A stretch of DNA of 64,000 nt. It comes from Streptomyces sp. DT2A-34. Lineage in GTDB: Bacteria > Actinomycetota > Actinomycetes > Streptomycetales > Streptomycetaceae. This document shows positions 26,479-34,950 of the stretch, one piece after another. Numbering within the stretch: position 1 is the stretch's first letter; each line of letters starts with the position of its first letter. The position numbers were made by a program, and so were the translations under genes. The stretch lies in contig NZ_JASTWJ010000001.1 in NCBI RefSeq assembly GCF_030499515.1, positions 9,342,001-9,406,000 on the forward strand. Direction: 5' to 3'. The notes beneath the pieces were generated by a model. The model ran no database searches. It saw nothing but the letters and a program-made list of their open reading frames with translations, and was not told where the DNA came from.

Positions 26479-27066
26479 ATGGCGTTCCGTGGTCCGAAGG
26501 TGTGGCTGTGGCGATGGCGGCGCAATCCGCTCAAGCGCCGGGCCGACGCGATGGAGGCGTGGGTGCTGCTCGCCGCCTGGGCGCTCACCGTCCTCGCAGG
26601 AGTGCTCGCTGGCCTGGCGACGGCCGGCACGGTGGAGGAGGGGATGGCCAGGGAGCGCGTCGAGTGGCGCCCCGTCGTCGCCCTCCTCACCGAGCGGGCG
26701 CCGGGCACGACCGACGCGCGCTCCGGCACGTCGAGCGGCGCGAGCGTGTGGGCGAAGGTCCGCTGGAGCGCGCAGGACGGTTCCGCGCACACCGGACAGG
26801 CCCGCGTCCGGCCCGGCAGCGGCGTCGGTACGCCGGTCACCGTCTGGACGGACCCCCAGGGCCGCCTGGTGACCCAGCCCGCCACCGCCTCCGAGGCCCG
26901 CACCCGGGCCACTCTGGTCGGCGGCCTCGCGGGTGTCTGCGCCGCATGCGTACCTTTCGTCGCCGGGCGCGCCCTCCGCAGCCGCCTGGAGAGCCGGCGC
27001 ATCGACCAGTGGGGCTACGAGTGGGCACGGTTCGGGCCGTTGTGGGGCGGGCGGACGACGGGCTGA
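26479..27066 (+). CDS. Rv1733c-like two-helix membrane protein
   Basis: A 195-residue protein; ATG 26479 follows GAGGAGG. The N-terminus KVWLWRWRRNPLKRRADAME is basic, then a membrane helix WVLLAAWALTVLAGVLAGLA, an extracellular ~80-residue segment (VEWRPVVALLTERAP ... VWAKVRWSAQDGSAHTGQAR ... GTPVTVWTDPQGRLVTQP), and a second helix TLVGGLAGVCAACVPFVAG with a charged tail ending in WARFGPLWGG. This layout matches Rv1733c-type proteins, which are abundant in Streptomyces and have no known biochemical role. The 275-bp divergent gap to the BNR gene holds a small hairpin (CTCCC/GGGAG near 26420) and no other supported feature. Confidence 0.82.
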   Translation: MAFRGPKVWLWRWRRNPLKRRADAMEAWVLLAAWALTVLAGVLAGLATAGTVEEGMARERVEWRPVVALLTERAPGTTDARSGTSSGASVWAKVRWSAQDGSAHTGQARVRPGSGVGTPVTVWTDPQGRLVTQPATASEARTRATLVGGLAGVCAACVPFVAGRALRSRLESRRIDQWGYEWARFGPLWGGRTTG

Positions 27067-27559
27067 CGGCTGTACGAGGGGTCGGCGAAGGGTCGCGGCT
27101 GCCGCGCCCGTGGAAAGGCGTGGCCCGTCCCGCCCGTCGGATCGCGCCGCCCTGCCCTCGGATCGCGCCGTACGGCGTCTCGGTGGCGCCGGGTAGGACG
27201 CCCCGCGGCCCGGCCCGCCAAGGACGCGGTGGCCTCGGCCGCCGCGCACGAGGGCGGTTGGCAGCTCCGAGTTGGCGGCCACGGCCGGGCGAGCTCCTCC
27301 CATGGCGCCCATCTCCCCGGATCCGCGCGTTGCTGCGCCCGCCGGGGGCGCGCCAGAACGCCGGCGCCAGGACTCCGGGCCCAGGGGGGCAGAGCCCGCC
27401 ACAGGGCCAGCTCTCGCGTACGACCACCCCTTGACGGCCGAGGATGCGGAGCAGCCCCTGCCCCGCTCCACCCCCTCAGGTGTCCACCCCACCTCAGGTG
27501 TCCACCGCCCGACCACGGGCGGGGCAGCGGATCGCCCTCGGGCAGGCCGGGGCCGAGCC
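27067..27559. other. 493-bp gap between convergent genes, no gene seen
   Basis: Very GC-rich; open frames here on both strands lack family character. The only structure noted is a 15-bp direct repeat (27474-27506), listed separately. Confidence 0.55.
27474..27506. repeat. 15-bp direct repeat
   Basis: CCTCAGGTGTCCACC occurs at 27474-27488 and again at 27492-27506, period 18 bp, just beyond the 3' end of the AidB-like gene. Function unknown. Confidence 0.7.
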
Positions 27560-29275
27560 TCACGCCCCGCCCGGAAGCGCCCGCCCCAAAATGCCGTCCA
27601 CATCGGCGGCATCCGGCAGCGTCCCGAACGCGTGCCCCCAGTCGCCGCCGAGCCGGCTCGCACAGAAGGCGTCGGCAATCGGCGTGGGGGCGTGCCGGAC
27701 CAGGAGGGAGGCCTGGAGGGTCAGGGCCGTCTGCTCGACCAGGCGGCGGGCCCCGGCCTCGGAACCGGCCGCGAGCAGGCCCTTCAGACGGGTGACGGCC
27801 GCGTCCAGCCGGGCGTCCGCCCCCTGCGCCAGGGCGAGTTCGGCGAAGAGGGCCTCGGCGGTGGCCGGCTCCCTGCTCAGCGCCCGCAGCACGTCGAGGG
27901 CGTTGACGTTCCCCGAGCCCTCCCAGATCGACAGCAGGGGAGCCTCGCGGTAGTGGCGGGGCATGCCCGACTCCTCGACGTAGCCGTTGCCGCCGAGGCA
28001 CTCCAGGGCCTCCGCGGTGAAGGCAGGCCCCCGCTTGGTGACCCAGTACTTGCCGACGGCGGTGGCGATCCGGCGGAACGCCGCCTCGGCCCCGTCCGGG
28101 TCGTCCCCGCGCACCGCCCGGTCGGCCGCGCCGGCCAGCCGTAGCGTGAGCGTCGTGGCGGCCTCGGACTCCAGCGCCAGGTCGGCCAGCACGTTGCGCA
28201 TCAGCGGCTGGTCGATCAGCCGCGCCCCGAACGCGCTGCGGTGCCGCACATGGTGCCCCGCCTCGACGAGCGTCTTGCGCATCAGCGTCGCCGACGACAT
28301 CACGCAGTCCAACCGCGTGCAGTTGACCATCTCGATGATCGTCTTGACGCCCCGCCCCTCGGGCCCCACCAGCCAGGCCACGGTCCCGTCGAACTCGGGC
28401 TCGGAGGAGGCGTTCGAGCGGTTGCCCAGCTTGTCCTTCAGGCGCTGGATGCGGAAGGTGTTGCGGGTGCCGTCGGGCAGGACGCGCGGCACGAGGAAGC
28501 AGGACAGGCCGCCGGGAGCCTGCGCCAGCACGAGGAAGACATCGCACATGGGCGCCGAGGTGAACCACTTGTGCCCGCGCAGCGTGTACACGCCGGGCTC
28601 GGCGGTCGGCGTCGCCGTCGTGGTGTTCGTACGGACGTCGGAGCCGCCCTGCTTCTCGGTCATCCCCATGCCCGCCAGCAGGCCCCGCTTCTCGGTCGGC
28701 ACGCGCAGCTCCGGGTCGTACTCCCGGCTGGTCAGCAGGGGTTCGTAGACCTTCGCCAGCTCGGGCTGCCGGCGCAGCACGGGGACGGCGGCGTACGTCA
28801 TCGACGTCGGGCAGCCGTGCCCGGCCTCGGTGTGCCCCCACACCAGCCCGCCGGCCGTCCGGGCGACATGGGCGCCGCGCCGCTCGTCCGCCCAGGGCGC
28901 ACCCGCCAGCCCCTCGGCGACCGCGACCCGCATCAGGTGGTGCCAGCTCGGATGGAACTCCACCTCGTCGACGCGATGGCCGTACCGGTCGTGCGTACGC
29001 AGCTCGGGTTCGTGCCGATTGGCCTGCTCACCCCACTCCTGCGCCTCGACGCTCCCGGCCCGCAGGCCGAGCCGCCGGATGTCCTCCTCGGCCCACCCGG
29101 CGCCCTCGCGGCGCAGCCCTTCGAGCAGGGCCGTGTCCTCGGACGCGTCGTACGGGGCCAGGGGAGGGGGCTGGTTGGTGACGTCGTGGGTGGCGTACTG
29201 CCCGGAGAGCTCCTGCGTGACTCGGGGCTGCTCCAACGCGACTCCGGGCTGCTCCTGCGCGGGTATCGAGACCAT
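27560..29275 (-). CDS. Acyl-CoA dehydrogenase family protein (AidB-like)
   Basis: A 571-residue protein starting at ATG 29275 (MVSIPAQEQPG); a longer frame exists but would overlap the divergent promoter. AidB-type signatures are MGMTEKQGGSDVRTNTTTA (flavin/substrate loop), HKWFTSAPMCDVFLVLAQAP, GVKTIIEMVNCTRLDCVMSS, ALECLGGNGYVEESGMPRHY (catalytic-region Glu) and REAPLLSIWEGSGNVNALDV. The long N-terminus and these motifs separate it from fatty-acid acyl-CoA dehydrogenases. AidB binds DNA and FAD in alkylation stress in E. coli; in actinomycetes many homologues are treated as isovaleryl-CoA-type dehydrogenases. It is divergent from the PaaX-type regulator, which may control it. Confidence 0.9.
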   Translation of the reverse strand: MVSIPAQEQPGVALEQPRVTQELSGQYATHDVTNQPPPLAPYDASEDTALLEGLRREGAGWAEEDIRRLGLRAGSVEAQEWGEQANRHEPELRTHDRYGHRVDEVEFHPSWHHLMRVAVAEGLAGAPWADERRGAHVARTAGGLVWGHTEAGHGCPTSMTYAAVPVLRRQPELAKVYEPLLTSREYDPELRVPTEKRGLLAGMGMTEKQGGSDVRTNTTTATPTAEPGVYTLRGHKWFTSAPMCDVFLVLAQAPGGLSCFLVPRVLPDGTRNTFRIQRLKDKLGNRSNASSEPEFDGTVAWLVGPEGRGVKTIIEMVNCTRLDCVMSSATLMRKTLVEAGHHVRHRSAFGARLIDQPLMRNVLADLALESEAATTLTLRLAGAADRAVRGDDPDGAEAAFRRIATAVGKYWVTKRGPAFTAEALECLGGNGYVEESGMPRHYREAPLLSIWEGSGNVNALDVLRALSREPATAEALFAELALAQGADARLDAAVTRLKGLLAAGSEAGARRLVEQTALTLQASLLVRHAPTPIADAFCASRLGGDWGHAFGTLPDAADVDGILGRALPGGA

Positions 29276-29284
29276 GCCGCCAGT

Positions 29285-29310
29285 GTTGCAGCACGGCTGC
29301 GGTTGCAGCA
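29285..29310. promoter_or_regulatory. Direct repeat in the AidB/PaaX divergent promoter
   Basis: GTTGCAGCA occurs at 29285-29293 and 29302-29310 (17-bp period), in the 80-bp space between the divergent starts. The spacing of about one and a half helical turns suits a regulator-binding site, possibly for the PaaX-type protein. Confidence 0.35.
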
Positions 29311-29355
29311 ATCCTGTAATACGTCACCGTCGCACCGCCACGTACAGTCGTCGCC

Positions 29356-30183
29356 ATGCCGTACAACGCCTCACCGCAGGCCGACGAGGTGGAACTGCGC
29401 CCGCTGTCCGCCAGGTCCGTCGTCCTGAGCCTGCTGCTGGGTCTGCATCCGCCCGAGCTGCCGGTGAAGGACCTGGTGCGCAGTGTGGAGCCGTTCGGGA
29501 TCGCCGGATCCACCTTGCGCGCCGCGCTCAGCCGGATGGTGGCGGCCGGAGACCTGCGGCGCGCCGACACGGTCTACCGGCTCAGCGACCGGCTGCTGGA
29601 ACGCCAGCGGCGCCAGGACGACGCCGTCCACCCCGAGACCCGGCCCTGGCACGGCGACTGGGAGATGGTGGTGGTCACCGCCACGGGCCGCGGCCCCGCC
29701 GAACGCGCGGAACTGCGCAACGAGCTGACCCGGCTCCGGCTCGCCGAGCTGCGCGAGGGCGTCTGGCTGCGGCCGGCCAACCTGCGCCGCCCCCTGCCGG
29801 ACGACCTCGGGCGGGTCACCGAGCGCTGCACGGCCCGCCCCGACCGCCCCGCGCGCGAGCTGGCGGCGAGCCTGTGGCCGCTGGACGTGTGGGCGAGGAC
29901 GGGACGCGCCCTGCTCACCCATGTCACCCACGCCCGGCAACCGTCAGACCGCTTCACCGCCTTCGCGGCCGTCGTACGGCACCTGCTCGCCGACCCTGTG
30001 CTGCCCCCCGAACTCCTCCCGCCCGACTGGCCGGGCGCGGAGCTGCGGGCCGCATACGCGGACTACCGGCGGGAGTTGGCAGCGGAGGCACGCGCGCGTG
30101 ACGGCCGCGAGGAGGCCACGGACGCACACGCGCGTGGTCGCCGTCAGTCGAACGCGGACGTACACGCGCGTGGTCTCCGTTAG
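29356..30183 (+). CDS. paaX: PaaX family transcriptional regulator
   Basis: A 275-residue protein from ATG 29356. An N-terminal winged helix (SARSVVLSLLLGLHPPELPV then KDLVRSVEPFGIAGSTLRAA, and LSRMVAAGDLRRADTVYRLS) is followed by the PaaX central domain (WHGDWEMVVVTATG, ELRNELTRLRLAELREGVWL then RPANL) and C-terminal domain (FTAFAAVVRHLLADPVLPPE then LLPPDWPGAELRAAYADYRR). In E. coli PaaX represses paa genes and responds to phenylacetyl-CoA. Here it lies 20 kb from paaABCDE and beside an AidB-like gene, so its target may be local. The last ~25 residues are encoded by a 36-bp tandem repeat, and the stop codon falls inside a repeat unit. Confidence 0.85.
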   Translation: MPYNASPQADEVELRPLSARSVVLSLLLGLHPPELPVKDLVRSVEPFGIAGSTLRAALSRMVAAGDLRRADTVYRLSDRLLERQRRQDDAVHPETRPWHGDWEMVVVTATGRGPAERAELRNELTRLRLAELREGVWLRPANLRRPLPDDLGRVTERCTARPDRPARELAASLWPLDVWARTGRALLTHVTHARQPSDRFTAFAAVVRHLLADPVLPPELLPPDWPGAELRAAYADYRRELAAEARARDGREEATDAHARGRRQSNADVHARGLR

Positions 30184-30215
30184 TCGAACGCGGGCATACG
30201 CGCGCATGGCCGCCG
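30084..30215 (+). repeat. 36-bp tandem repeat spanning the paaX stop codon
   Basis: Two well-matched units (30120-30155 and 30156-30191, differing at a handful of positions) are flanked by a degenerate unit upstream (30084-30119) and a partial one downstream (30192-30215). The unit starts GGACGCACACGCGCGTGGTC. In frame it encodes DAHARGRRQSNA-type 12-residue repeats. In the second copy CAG has become TAG and ends the protein. Confidence 0.85.
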
Positions 30216-30302
30216 GGAACGACGCGACGGCCGTCCGAAGCGCCGTGCGGGGGCGCTTCGAACGACCGCCTTCACCGTGGGGGGTTCGCCTGCGGCTGTC
30301 GG

Positions 30303-31085
30303 CTACCTGTAGGTGATGTTCGACGTGGAGTACAGGCAGTTCGTGCTGTCCGGACCCGTACCCACGGCTGTGGTGTTGTTGTACTTCTGGCAGGGGATGA
30401 CCTTGCGGCTCGCGTCGTTGAGGATCGTGATGCCGCGCAGCGTCGCCACGTCGCCCCGGTTGACGTTGATGCCGACGAGGCGGGCGGTGGAGCCCGTGCC
30501 GGTCACCTCGATGTTGCTGAGGTTGACCTTGCGCGTGTACTGCGTGGAGCAGTCACCGCACGAGCGGTACAGCGTCTTGAACTCGCTGACGGCGAAGTTG
30601 GAGATGTTCACCGTGCCGGGCCCGTTGTGCTGGAAGACCTTGTCGGCCGCCTTCTTCGCGCCTCCGCCGATCACGTTGTACGTGGAGCCGCCCCGGAAGG
30701 TGGCGGCGTCCTCGCCGACGTCCTCCCACCACACGTTCTGCAGCGTGCAGTTGCCCTCGCAGTGGATGCCGTCCGCGCCGGGCGCGCCGATGATGACGTT
30801 CTTCAGCGTCGCGCCGGCCGCGAGCTTGAAGATCGGGTCCTGGCCCTCCTCCTGGCCGTCACCGGCCAGGGCCCCGGTGCCGTAGAACCGCTTCATGCCG
30901 TAGTCCTTGGTGCCGGACACGGAGATGGTGGAGGAGGTCCCCTGGCTGCCGTTGGGCGTCGGCCAGGTGGCGGCGCTCGCCGGCGGTGCACCGATTGTCG
31001 TGATCATGACAGACGAAAGGGCGAGTGCGGCCAGGCCGCCGGTCAGTGCGCGCCGACGGGCGCGGGGCTTTGCTGGTGAAGTCAT
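30303..31085 (-). CDS. Secreted pectate lyase, PL3 family
   Basis: A 260-residue protein. The signal peptide (RARRRALTGGLAALALSSVM ... APPASA) ends at about residue 38. The mature part is a short beta-helix with PL3 features: TKDYGMKRFYGTG, IFKLAAGATLKNVIIGAPGA, DGIHCEGNCTLQNVWWEDVG (Ca-binding Asp/Glu cluster), EDAATFRGG, NGPGTVNISNF, and a Cys-rich loop YRSCGDCSTQYTRKVNLSNI. It cleaves de-esterified polygalacturonate by beta-elimination. It is 32 bp downstream of the PL1 gene on the same strand, so probably co-transcribed. Confidence 0.93.
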   Translation of the reverse strand: MTSPAKPRARRRALTGGLAALALSSVMITTIGAPPASAATWPTPNGSQGTSSTISVSGTKDYGMKRFYGTGALAGDGQEEGQDPIFKLAAGATLKNVIIGAPGADGIHCEGNCTLQNVWWEDVGEDAATFRGGSTYNVIGGGAKKAADKVFQHNGPGTVNISNFAVSEFKTLYRSCGDCSTQYTRKVNLSNIEVTGTGSTARLVGINVNRGDVATLRGITILNDASRKVIPCQKYNNTTAVGTGPDSTNCLYSTSNITYR

Positions 31086-31117
31086 GTCCCGGATGCCTTC
31101 TTCCAGTTGGGGGGTGG

Positions 31118-32098
31118 TCAGATCTTTCCGGTGCCCGCGCCGGACGTCACCGAGGCGACGACGGTGGACGCGGACTCGGCGGTGTAGCTGTAGGGCGGCG
31201 TGGTGAAGGTGCCGGCCCGGGAGATCTCGGTGGCGGCTCCGCCGAGATCGTTGCCGCGCAGATTGGCGTAGCCGTCCACGTCACTGCTGCGGTTCGTGGT
31301 GACGGCGATCTTGGTGTCGCGGAAGACGTTGTTCTCCACGAGCATCTGCGCGCCCATGCGCGAGTGGCAGGCGGTGTCCGCGCCGGCCACGTAGTTGTTG
31401 TAGAAGTGCCCGGTGCCGAAGCGCAGACTGGGGATGCGCGAGTAGACGTTGCTGAAGTGGTTGTGGTGGTACGTCACCTTCAGGTGGCCGGTGTCCTCGC
31501 TCGCGTTGTTGTCGCTGTGACCGACGAGCGAGCCCTTGAAGTGGTCCTTGAAGGTGTTCCAGGACACCGTGACGTTGTCCGAGCCGTGGTTGATGTCCAG
31601 CAGCCCGTCGTAGTAGTCCTTGTCGTGGTCACGGTCGGCCGAGAAGGAGTTGTGGTCGATCCACACCTTCGTCGACGCCTGGACCGTGATGCCGTCGGCC
31701 GGCGCCACCGGCTTGCTGATGTTCAGGTTGCGGACCACGACGTTCGTGACGTTCTTCAGCCGCAGCCCGCCCCCGGTGAACCCCGACGACGAACCGACGC
31801 CCAGGACCGTGGTGTTGGAGCCGACGTCGACCTGACCGCTCAGCGAGATCAGTCCGTTGACCCGGACGACCTTGGCCGAGTTGCCGGTGACCGCGGTCTT
31901 GAAGGCGCCCAGCGTCGAGACCGTCACCGCCGAGGCGCTGCCGCCACCGGTCGTCCCGGCACCGAACCCGACCGGTGAGGTCTCGGCGGCTCCGGCGGGC
32001 TGCGGCAGGACGAGGACGGCGGCGGTGGCGAGAGCGGCTGCGGCCGCCGTCACCAGCGCGGTTCTTTGCGGGCGTGCACGTGGGGGGAGAGTGCGCAT
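31118..32098 (-). CDS. Secreted pectate lyase, PL1 family
   Basis: A 326-residue protein. A signal peptide (PQRTALVTAAAAALATAAVL ... PQPAGA) is followed by a parallel beta-helix with PL1 signatures: LSGQVDVGSNTTVLGVGSSS, RNLNISKPV, KVWIDHNSFSADRDHDKDYY, LLDINHGSDNVTVSWNTFKD (calcium ligands), LKVTYHHNHFSNVYSRIPSL (catalytic Arg region). It is first of a PL1-PL3 unit. The upstream region carries a LacI-type AAGCGCTT core and the 12-mer shared with the GH127 promoter. Confidence 0.95.
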   Translation of the reverse strand: MRTLPPRARPQRTALVTAAAAALATAAVLVLPQPAGAAETSPVGFGAGTTGGGSASAVTVSTLGAFKTAVTGNSAKVVRVNGLISLSGQVDVGSNTTVLGVGSSSGFTGGGLRLKNVTNVVVRNLNISKPVAPADGITVQASTKVWIDHNSFSADRDHDKDYYDGLLDINHGSDNVTVSWNTFKDHFKGSLVGHSDNNASEDTGHLKVTYHHNHFSNVYSRIPSLRFGTGHFYNNYVAGADTACHSRMGAQMLVENNVFRDTKIAVTTNRSSDVDGYANLRGNDLGGAATEISRAGTFTTPPYSYTAESASTVVASVTSGAGTGKI

Positions 32099-32140
32099 GC
32101 GGGTGCGTCCCTTCAGAAGGACTTACTCGATCGTGTACGT

Positions 32141-32152
32141 GAACGATGTGCG
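32141..32152 (-). promoter_or_regulatory. 12-bp element shared with the GH127 promoter
   Basis: CGCACATCGTTC on the coding strand, 43-54 nt upstream of the PL1 start. A TATATG hexamer lies just upstream on the same strand, so the element may overlap the transcription start. Confidence 0.4.
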
Positions 32153-32238
32153 TCATATAGAACGCCGCGCGCGGACAGGATGACCATGTGGGGGTGCGGC
32201 GATGCGGCTCGGTCAGCCTGCTGAACGGAACGTAAAGG

Positions 32239-32250
32239 GCAAGCGCTTTC
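32239..32250. promoter_or_regulatory. LacI-family operator core (AAGCGCTT)
   Basis: GCAAGCGCTTTC has a perfect 8-bp palindromic core typical of LacI/GalR-family operators, ~140 bp upstream of PL1. Confidence 0.4.
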
Positions 32251-32342
32251 TGGTCAACGCTTTGCGCAAAAGAATCCAGTCAGCCCTGGTAGGAGGTAGG
32301 GGCTCTCTTCGTGCCCGGCGAGGGAGCGCCTCCCGCCCGGTG

Positions 32343-32356
32343 TGGGAGCGCTTCCA
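32343..32356. promoter_or_regulatory. CebR-box-like operator
   Basis: TGGGAGCGCTTCCA differs at one position from the Streptomyces CebR box TGGGAGCGCTCCCA, the LacI-family site controlling cello-oligosaccharide genes. It is 61 nt upstream of the GH62 start. Confidence 0.6.
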
Positions 32357-32416
32357 TGATGAGCGTGTCCATGCCACGATGCCCTCCGGACGCTTTCCCT
32401 GCGAGAGGGCGAGTCC

Positions 32417-33514
32417 ATGCCGACTCCACATATGCGTACGTTGATCAGCGCGCTGGCGCTCACTCTGCCGGCCTTCGGCCTCGTGGCCGTATCCCCCGGA
32501 CCGCGCCGCCGCCGGCGGCCCACGGGTGGACCGGGCCGGACCGTTGCCCGGCTCCTTCACCTGGTCGTCCAGCGGACCGCTGATCGCGACGAAGCCGGAC
32601 GCCACGCATCCGGTCGTCTCGGTCAAGGACCCGACGGTGTTCCGCCACAACAACCGCTGGCACGTCTACATGACGACGGCCGACACCTCCGGGCGATGGA
32701 GCCTGGCCCACACCAGCTTCACCGACTGGTCCCAGGCGGGCACCGCACCACAGAGGTTCCTCGACACCAACCCCGACATCGGCAACCGGTACGTCGCCGC
32801 TCCCCAGGTGTTCTACTTCCCGCCGCAGAAGAAGTGGTACATGGTCTACCAGACCCCGCTGCCGAGCTTCTCCACCACCGACGACCCTCGGATCCGGGCA
32901 GTTGGAGCGCGCCGCGGAACTTCTTCGACGCCGAGCCGCCGATCGTCACGGAGAACAAGGGCCCGGGCGGCCGGCTCGACTACTGGGTCATCTGCGACGA
33001 CACCGGCTGCCATCTGTTCTCCTCCGACGGCAACGGCCACGAGTACCGCTCGCGCACCACGGTCGCCGAGTTCCCGAACGGCTTCCGCGACACGACCGTC
33101 GTCCTGTCCGAGCCGAACCGCTTCGACCTCTTCGAGGGGAGCAACGTCTACCGCCTCGGCAGCGGCGGCAAGTACCTCATGCTCGTCGAGGCGCTGGCGA
33201 CCGGCTCCGACTGGCGGCGCTACTTCCGCGCCTGGACCGCGGACCGCCTGGGCGGCGGGTGGACACCACTGGCCGAGACCGAGGCCACCCCCTTCCTCCG
33301 GTCCACCAACGTGACCTTCGGGCCGGGACAGCCCGCGTGGACCACGGACTTCAGCCACGGCGAGATGATCCGCGACGGCGTCGACCAGACCCTCACGATC
33401 AACCCCTGCCGCCTTCGGTTCCTCTACCAGGGGATGGACCCCGCCTCCAGCGGCGACTACTCCCAACTCCCCTGGAAGCTCGCCCTGATGACCCAGATCA
33501 ACAGCTCCTGCTGA
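32417..33514 (+). pseudogene. Secreted GH62 alpha-L-arabinofuranosidase, frameshifted in this sequence
   Basis: The signal peptide (PHMRTLISALALTLPAFGLV) and the C-terminal ~200 residues (SWSAPRNFFDAEPPIVTENK ... RFLYQGMDPASSGDYSQLPW) share one frame. The middle ~130 residues lie in another: GSFTWSSSGPLIATKPDATH, VVSVKDPTVFRHNNRWHVYM (catalytic-base Asp region), RYVAAPQVFYFPPQKKWYMV. The first shift fits one extra C in the C5 run at 32493-32497; the second fits one missing C in the CCC at about 32886-32888 (DDPSDPGSWSAP expected). Repaired, the enzyme would be ~365 residues and release arabinose from arabinoxylan. The shifts may be real or homopolymer sequencing errors. The esterase gene follows 32 bp downstream. 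Confidence 0.85.
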
Positions 33515-33546
33515 CCGGTACCGACAGCGCCAGAAGGGACAAGGAC

Positions 33547-34869
33547 GTGCCCACCCCCACCGGCACCGCCGTGAGAAGACCGCTCCACGCCCTACTCGTC
33601 GCCCTCGCAGCCCTCCTGCCGCTGCTGGCGGCACTGCTCGTCACCGCCCCCGCGGCCGCCGCCCGCACCGAGGCCGCCGACGTGGTCCCCACCGCGACGC
33701 TCACCGAGGTCACCGACTTCGGCACCAACCCCAGCAACCTGCGCATGTACCTGTACGTGCCGGACAGCGTCACCGCCAACCCGGCCGTCCTGGTGGCCGT
33801 GCACTGGTGCACCGGTTCCGGCCCGGACATGTACAACGGCACCGAGTACGACACACTCGCCGACCAGTACGGCTTCATCGTGCTCTACCCGTCCGTCACC
33901 CGCAGCAGCAAGTGCTTCGACGTCTCCTCGCCGCAGGCGCTCAAGCGCGACGGTGGCAGCGACCCGGTCGGCATCAAGTCCATGGTCGACTGGGTCACCC
34001 GCACCTACGACGCCGACACCGGCCGCGTCTTCGCCACCGGCATCTCCTCCGGCGCGATGATGACCAACGTCCTGCTCGGCGACTACCCCGACGTGTTCGC
34101 CGCGGGCGCCGCCTTCTCGGGCGTCCCCTTCGGCTGCTTCGCCACCACCGACGGCTCCGAGTGGAACAGCGCCTGCGCGAACGGCACCGTGACGCACACC
34201 CCGCAGGAGTGGGGAGCCCTCGTGCGGGGCGCCTACCCGGGTTACACCGGCCCCCGCCCGCGCATGCAGCTGTGGCACGGCACCGAGGACGACGTCCTGC
34301 GCTATCCCAACTTCGGCGAGATGATCAAGCAGTGGACGAACGTCCACGGTGTCAGCCAGACCCCGGCCGCCACGGACACGCCCCAGTCCGGCTGGACCCG
34401 CACCCGCTACGGCGGCACCGGTGACCGGGCCCCCGTCGAGGCGATCAGTCTCCAGGGCGTCGGCCACAACCTCTACAGCCAGGGCATGGCGGCCCGGGTC
34501 CTCGCCTTCTTCGGCCTCGACAGCGGCGGCCCCGCACCCCAGCCCCAGCCCGGCACCTGCAAGGTGAGCGCCACCACCAACGCCTGGAACACGGGCCTGA
34601 CCGCCTCAGTCACGATCACCAACACGAGCACGACGGCGATCAACGGCTGGCAGCTCGGCTTCGCCCTGCCCGCCGGGCAGACGATCACCAACGGCTGGGG
34701 AGCCACGTACACTCCGGCCTCCGGCGCGGTGACGGCGACCAGCGCCTCTTACAACGCGGCGCTCGCACCAGGGGCGAGCGTCAGCATCGGCTACCAGGCG
34801 AACCACACCGGCAACAGCGCGGCGCCGGGCGCCTTCACGCTCAACGGGACGGCCTGCACGACAGGTTGA
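33547..34869 (+). CDS. Secreted CE1 acetylxylan esterase / PHB-depolymerase-type esterase with C-terminal CBM2
   Basis: A 440-residue protein from GTG 33547 after AAGGGACAAGG. The signal peptide (RPLHALLVALAALLPLLAAL ... APAAAA) is followed by an esterase domain: RMYLYVPDSVTANPAVLVAV then HWCTGSG, nucleophile elbow GISSGAM (~164-170), and a late His in LQGVGHNLYSQGM. A short Pro linker (GPAPQPQPG) leads to a family 2 carbohydrate-binding module (~337-440, CKVSATTNAWNTGLTASVTI ... INGWQLGF ... NGTAC) with its terminal Cys pair. It probably deacetylates xylan while bound to cellulose or xylan. It is likely co-transcribed with GH62 and under the CebR-like box. Confidence 0.92.
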   Translation: MPTPTGTAVRRPLHALLVALAALLPLLAALLVTAPAAAARTEAADVVPTATLTEVTDFGTNPSNLRMYLYVPDSVTANPAVLVAVHWCTGSGPDMYNGTEYDTLADQYGFIVLYPSVTRSSKCFDVSSPQALKRDGGSDPVGIKSMVDWVTRTYDADTGRVFATGISSGAMMTNVLLGDYPDVFAAGAAFSGVPFGCFATTDGSEWNSACANGTVTHTPQEWGALVRGAYPGYTGPRPRMQLWHGTEDDVLRYPNFGEMIKQWTNVHGVSQTPAATDTPQSGWTRTRYGGTGDRAPVEAISLQGVGHNLYSQGMAARVLAFFGLDSGGPAPQPQPGTCKVSATTNAWNTGLTASVTITNTSTTAINGWQLGFALPAGQTITNGWGATYTPASGAVTATSASYNAALAPGASVSIGYQANHTGNSAAPGAFTLNGTACTTG

Positions 34870-34950
34870 TCTCCGCGGACCGCCGCGGGCGGGGGCCGGC
34901 GCCTCAGGCCGTCGCGATCCGCCCGCCGCACGCGACCAGCCCTCGCCGCG

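Larger units (their letters stand above)
32099..32416. other. 318-bp divergent promoter region between PL1 and GH62
   Basis: No gene. It holds three candidate sites listed separately (32141-32152, 32239-32250, 32343-32356), consistent with carbon-source control of both flanking units. Confidence 0.7.

Noticed and set aside
27067..27559. Possible hidden gene between the Rv1733c-like and AidB-like genes
   Set aside because: All frames give low-complexity Arg/Pro-rich peptides with no ribosome site or family motif.
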